Under the pieces are notes generated by a model that worked only from the letters and a program-made list of their open reading frames with translations, ran no database searches and was not told the origin of the DNA. Shown here in pieces: positions 12,037-14,429 of a stretch of DNA of 14,429 nt (the stretch's first letter is position 1; each line of letters opens with the position of its first letter). Origin of the DNA: an uncultured Bacilli bacterium (GTDB lineage Bacteria > Bacillota_I > Bacilli_A > RF39 > UBA660); the NCBI GenBank assembly GCA_934086395.1, contig CAKOIE010000033.1, forward strand, positions 1 to 14,429, in the 5' to 3' direction. Made by a program: the position numbers and the translations under genes.

Positions 12037-13911
12037 GTGAATAGAAAAATTATAAATTTATTATTTTGCATATTTACTTTTTTTCTTTTTAGTTTAAATT
12101 GTTATGCAAATGATTATGATATTACTAAGTATGATGTTGAAATAGTTGTTGATGAACATAATAAATATAGTATAAAAGAAAATATTGATACGTATTTTAA
12201 TGTTAGTAAGCATGGGATTATTAGAAGAATTCCTTTATATAACAATATTAAAAGACAAGATGGTACAAGTGAAAGAAATAGAGTGCTAATATCTAATATT
12301 AAAGTTAATGATGAATTTAAATCATTTAGGGAAGATGGAAATTATGTTCTTAAAATTGGTAGTGCTGATAAAAAGCTAACTGGAAAACACTCTTATACTA
12401 TTTCTTATGATTATGATATAGGACTTGATAAAAATAATAAGTATGATGAATTATATTTTAATATTATTGGTACAAATTGGGATACTGATATTAGTAATGT
12501 AACTTTTAAAATTGTAATGCCTAAAGAATTTGATGCTAGTAAACTTGGATTTAGTTATGGAATGTTTGGTTATAGTAACACTGATAACATTATTTATGAG
12601 GTTGATGGTAATGTGATAACAGGTAGTTTTAACGGGACTTTGAGTGCCAGAGAAGGATTAAATGTTAGAATGGAATTACCTGATGGTTATTTTGTGAGAA
12701 ACTCTGTTGGTACTAATTTGTTAGAATGTTGGTACTATGTTATTCCTATTTTGAGTGTTATATTTGCTTATTTAATTTGGAAAAAATATGGTAAAGATGA
12801 TCAAGTTGTTGATGTTGTATCGTTTTATCCACCAGAAAACATGAATAGTTTGGACGTTGCATTTGCTAAAAAGGGAAATGTTAATAATTTTGATGTTGTA
12901 TCTCTTTTGATATATTTAGCAAGTAAGGGATATATTAAAATAATTGAAGATAAAAAGAGTAAAAATAAATTTACCATCCAAAAAGTTAAAGAATATGATG
13001 GTAATAATAAAGAAGAGGAAATGTTTTTTAAGGGACTATTTGTAAATGGTAAGGATACTATTACTAGTAAAGAACTAGAAAATAGTTTTTATAGTGTAAT
13101 TGGTTCTATTGTGTATCGTAAAAATAGTTATACTAATAAAAGTAAGATATTTTGTAGTAAGTCTAGTAAGAAACGAATTTTACTATTTTTCTTGATATTT
13201 ATATCTGCTAGTTTATCAACATTTATCCCTGCTATAGGTTATAAGTTTAGTGAGGTTTACTTTCAAATAATTATAGCTAATTTTATTGGTTCTATTATTT
13301 TAATATTGTTTAGTTTAATATATGATAACAATTATACTAAGATGGGGTTAACTAATTCTTTGATTTTTTCAGGAATATTTGTTGTAATATTTGCTATATT
13401 TAATTTTAATTTGGTTGGTTTTGAATATATTTATTATGATACGGTTTATCTTATTGGATTTATATTATGTATGGTTTGTGTATATTTGATATATTTCTTT
13501 TATCTTGTTGTGATTAAGAGAACTGAGTACGGAACTAAAATATTGGGTGAAATTAATGGTTTTAAGAAATTTTTAGAGACTGCTGAAAAGAATAAGCTAG
13601 AAAGTTTAGTTCATGATGATCCAACATATTTTTATAATATTTTACCTTATGCATATGTTTTAGGTGTAAGCGATGCTTGGATTAAACAATTTAAAGGGAT
13701 TGCTATTGCTCCTCCTGATTGGTATGAATCTTCTGATGCATTTGATTATTATATGTTTAATCGTTCTTTAAATAGAACTCTTCTTAGTGCGAATAAGGTT
13801 ATGAGTTCTAGACCTCAATCGTCTACTGATTTTGGTTCGTCTGGTGGAGGATTTTCAGGTGGAGGATTCTCTGGTGGAGGCTCCGGCGGTGGCGGAGGAA
13901 GTTCTTGGTAG
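12037..13911 (+). CDS. DUF2207 membrane protein with Gly-rich tail
   Basis: A 624-aa membrane protein. A signal peptide (1-24, NCYA then ND) leads to an extracellular beta-rich DUF2207 domain of about 200 residues (YDITKYDVEIVVDEHNKYSI; ISYDYDIG). One membrane segment follows near 229-248, then a cytosolic part with YPPENMNSLDVAFAKKG and VVSLLIYLASKGYIKI, both family hallmarks. Three or four more helices lie between about 379 and 494. The C-terminus is a GGGFSGGG-type Ser/Gly repeat ending SSW (600-624), also normal for the family. GTG 12037 is preferred since AGAAGG ends 8 bases before it; GTG 12028 overlaps that site. It forms an operon with lemA. Function is unknown; the Cys in FSLNC is not a standard lipobox. 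Confidence 0.9.
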   Translation: MNRKIINLLFCIFTFFLFSLNCYANDYDITKYDVEIVVDEHNKYSIKENIDTYFNVSKHGIIRRIPLYNNIKRQDGTSERNRVLISNIKVNDEFKSFREDGNYVLKIGSADKKLTGKHSYTISYDYDIGLDKNNKYDELYFNIIGTNWDTDISNVTFKIVMPKEFDASKLGFSYGMFGYSNTDNIIYEVDGNVITGSFNGTLSAREGLNVRMELPDGYFVRNSVGTNLLECWYYVIPILSVIFAYLIWKKYGKDDQVVDVVSFYPPENMNSLDVAFAKKGNVNNFDVVSLLIYLASKGYIKIIEDKKSKNKFTIQKVKEYDGNNKEEEMFFKGLFVNGKDTITSKELENSFYSVIGSIVYRKNSYTNKSKIFCSKSSKKRILLFFLIFISASLSTFIPAIGYKFSEVYFQIIIANFIGSIILILFSLIYDNNYTKMGLTNSLIFSGIFVVIFAIFNFNLVGFEYIYYDTVYLIGFILCMVCVYLIYFFYLVVIKRTEYGTKILGEINGFKKFLETAEKNKLESLVHDDPTYFYNILPYAYVLGVSDAWIKQFKGIAIAPPDWYESSDAFDYYMFNRSLNRTLLSANKVMSSRPQSSTDFGSSGGGFSGGGFSGGGSGGGGGSSW

Positions 13912-13925
13912 AAAGGAAACAATTT

Positions 13926-14186
13926 ATGAGAGAATTGCAAATTAATAGGGTTTATAGACATTTTAAAGGTAATTATTATTTAGTCTTGGATGTTGCTTAT
14001 AATTCTGAAAATAATGAAAAATATGTTGTTTATAGAGCGTTATATGGAGATAATAAATTATGGATTAGACCTTATGATATGTTTATGAGTGAGGTTGACC
14101 ACGAAAAGTATCCTGATGTTAAACAAAAATATAGATTAGAACTTGTAGATATTGATAAAAAAATAGATTTTAAAGATAGTAATTAA
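13926..14186 (+). CDS. DUF1653 domain protein
   Basis: An 86-aa soluble protein that is essentially one DUF1653 domain. The sequence YRHFKGNYYLVLDVAYNSEN (10-29), VVYRALYGDNKLWIRPYDMF (34-53) and a late KYPDVKQKYRLE match the domain along its length. The fold is a small SH3-like barrel; no biochemical role is established. ATG 13926 has AAAGGA 8 bases upstream; a TTG at 13905 overlaps the previous gene. It starts 14 bases after the DUF2207 gene and is probably the last gene of that transcript. Its last codons form one arm of the terminator. Confidence 0.88.
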   Translation: MRELQINRVYRHFKGNYYLVLDVAYNSENNEKYVVYRALYGDNKLWIRPYDMFMSEVDHEKYPDVKQKYRLELVDIDKKIDFKDSN

Positions 14187-14204
14187 TAGCTATCTTTTTT
14201 ATTT
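14172..14204 (+). terminator. Intrinsic terminator after the DUF1653 gene
   Basis: AAAGATAG (14172-14179) pairs with CTATCTTT (14190-14197), with the TAA stop codon in the loop, followed by TTTATTTTT. It closes the lemA-DUF2207-DUF1653 group. Confidence 0.75.
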
Positions 14205-14269
14205 TTGCCAAATTTAAAAAAACATAATAGTGTCAAGTAAGTGTATAACTTTTAAAAAAAACAAGTAAA

Positions 14270-14297
14270 TTGGATTACTCTTTACAATATATATTAT
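14270..14297 (+). promoter_or_regulatory. Weak promoter candidate upstream of the small ORF
   Basis: TTGGAT (14270-14275), 16 bp, TATTAT (14292-14297). It would start transcription near 14304, at the hairpin described next. The stretch 14205-14269 shows nothing else. Confidence 0.3.
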
Positions 14298-14299
14298 AG

Positions 14300-14319
14300 A
14301 AGCACCTAGTAAGGTGCTT
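14300..14319 (+). other. 8-bp hairpin near the right edge
   Basis: AAGCACCT (14300-14307) pairs with AGGTGCTT (14312-14319) around loop AGTA, followed by only TTA. It may be a weak terminator or a 5' transcript hairpin for the small ORF at 14359. Confidence 0.5.
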
Positions 14320-14358
14320 TTAGTACGTACGAAAAAATAAATTATAAGGAGGAAAATT

Positions 14359-14418
14359 ATGTTTAATTTAAAATTATTTTTAAAGTATTTAGCTAAAATA
14401 TTAATATTTTATATTTAA
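14359..14418 (+). CDS. Very small ORF, hydrophobic cationic 19-aa peptide
   Basis: An ATG 6 bases after a perfect AAGGAGG (14346-14352) opens 19 codons, MFNLKLFLKYLAKILIFYI, then TAA. The peptide is Leu/Ile/Phe-rich with three lysines and would form an amphipathic or membrane helix. It could be a leader peptide for a gene beyond the window, a type I toxin-like peptide, or chance. The ribosome binding site is the main support. I do not recognise it. Confidence 0.4.
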   Translation: MFNLKLFLKYLAKILIFYI

Positions 14419-14429
14419 TCAAAAATGTA

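Noticed and set aside
1..14429. Mycoplasma genetic code (TGA as Trp)
   Set aside because: Trp residues in the genes I read use TGG, and the Avd-like gene ends at TGA exactly where its family ends.
1..14429. CRISPR arrays, tRNA or rRNA genes, insertion sequences
   Set aside because: No regularly spaced repeats, cloverleaf sequences, rRNA motifs or transposase-like proteins were seen on either strand.

Overview
The window comes from an AT-rich, low-GC Gram-positive bacterium. It looks like an uncultured, gut-type member of the Bacilli or a Mollicutes relative. This rests on the ribosomal and elongation-factor sequences, the strong AGGAGG-type ribosome binding sites, a SipW/TasA-like export signal and the LemA/DUF2207 pair. 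Tryptophan is written TGG in the genes I read, and TGA closes one gene (9834-9836). The standard bacterial code therefore fits and the Mycoplasma code does not. Genus-level placement is not possible from what I can see.

Layout. Bases 1-4492 hold a complete str operon (rpsL, rpsG, fusA, tuf) with a near-consensus promoter, a hairpin-bearing leader and a clear terminator after tuf. Next come a YitT-family membrane protein (4541-5446) and a small standalone ClpB-D1-like AAA ATPase (5492-6475). A long hairpin with a T tract (6530-6592) closes this part.

The centre (about 6728-10878) is a complete diversity-generating retroelement (DGR). A strong promoter drives an exported surface protein whose C-terminus carries a 100-bp variable repeat (VR, 8182-8281). 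A matching template repeat (TR, 8816-8915) lies 634 bp downstream in non-coding DNA. The two differ at 16 positions, and every one is an adenine in the TR. This is the signature of adenine-specific mutagenic retrohoming. The cassette order is target gene, MutS-domain-I-like protein, TR, second MutS-domain-I-like protein, Avd-like four-helix protein, and a reverse transcriptase with DGR-type SQ and YMDD motifs. A terminator-like hairpin separates the TR from the downstream protein genes. A 73% GC structured element sits just after the target stop codon. The expected outcome is continuing variation of about 11 surface residues on a C-type-lectin-like domain of a secreted or cell-surface protein.

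After the DGR lies the eroded remnant of an AAA_14/DUF4143 ATPase gene (11075-11403), preceded by an 11-bp inverted repeat and a 14-bp palindrome. Then comes a LemA - DUF2207 - DUF1653 gene group (11476-14186) closed by a terminator. The right edge has a hairpin and a tiny 19-codon ORF with a perfect ribosome binding site.

Main points for follow-up: the DGR with two different MutS-like accessory proteins flanking its TR; the possible attenuator between TR RNA and RT mRNA; EF-G with NKME instead of NKMD; S12 with Ile in place of the conserved Pro of the KDLPGV loop; and a ClpB-like ATPase whose aromatic pore loop is missing.
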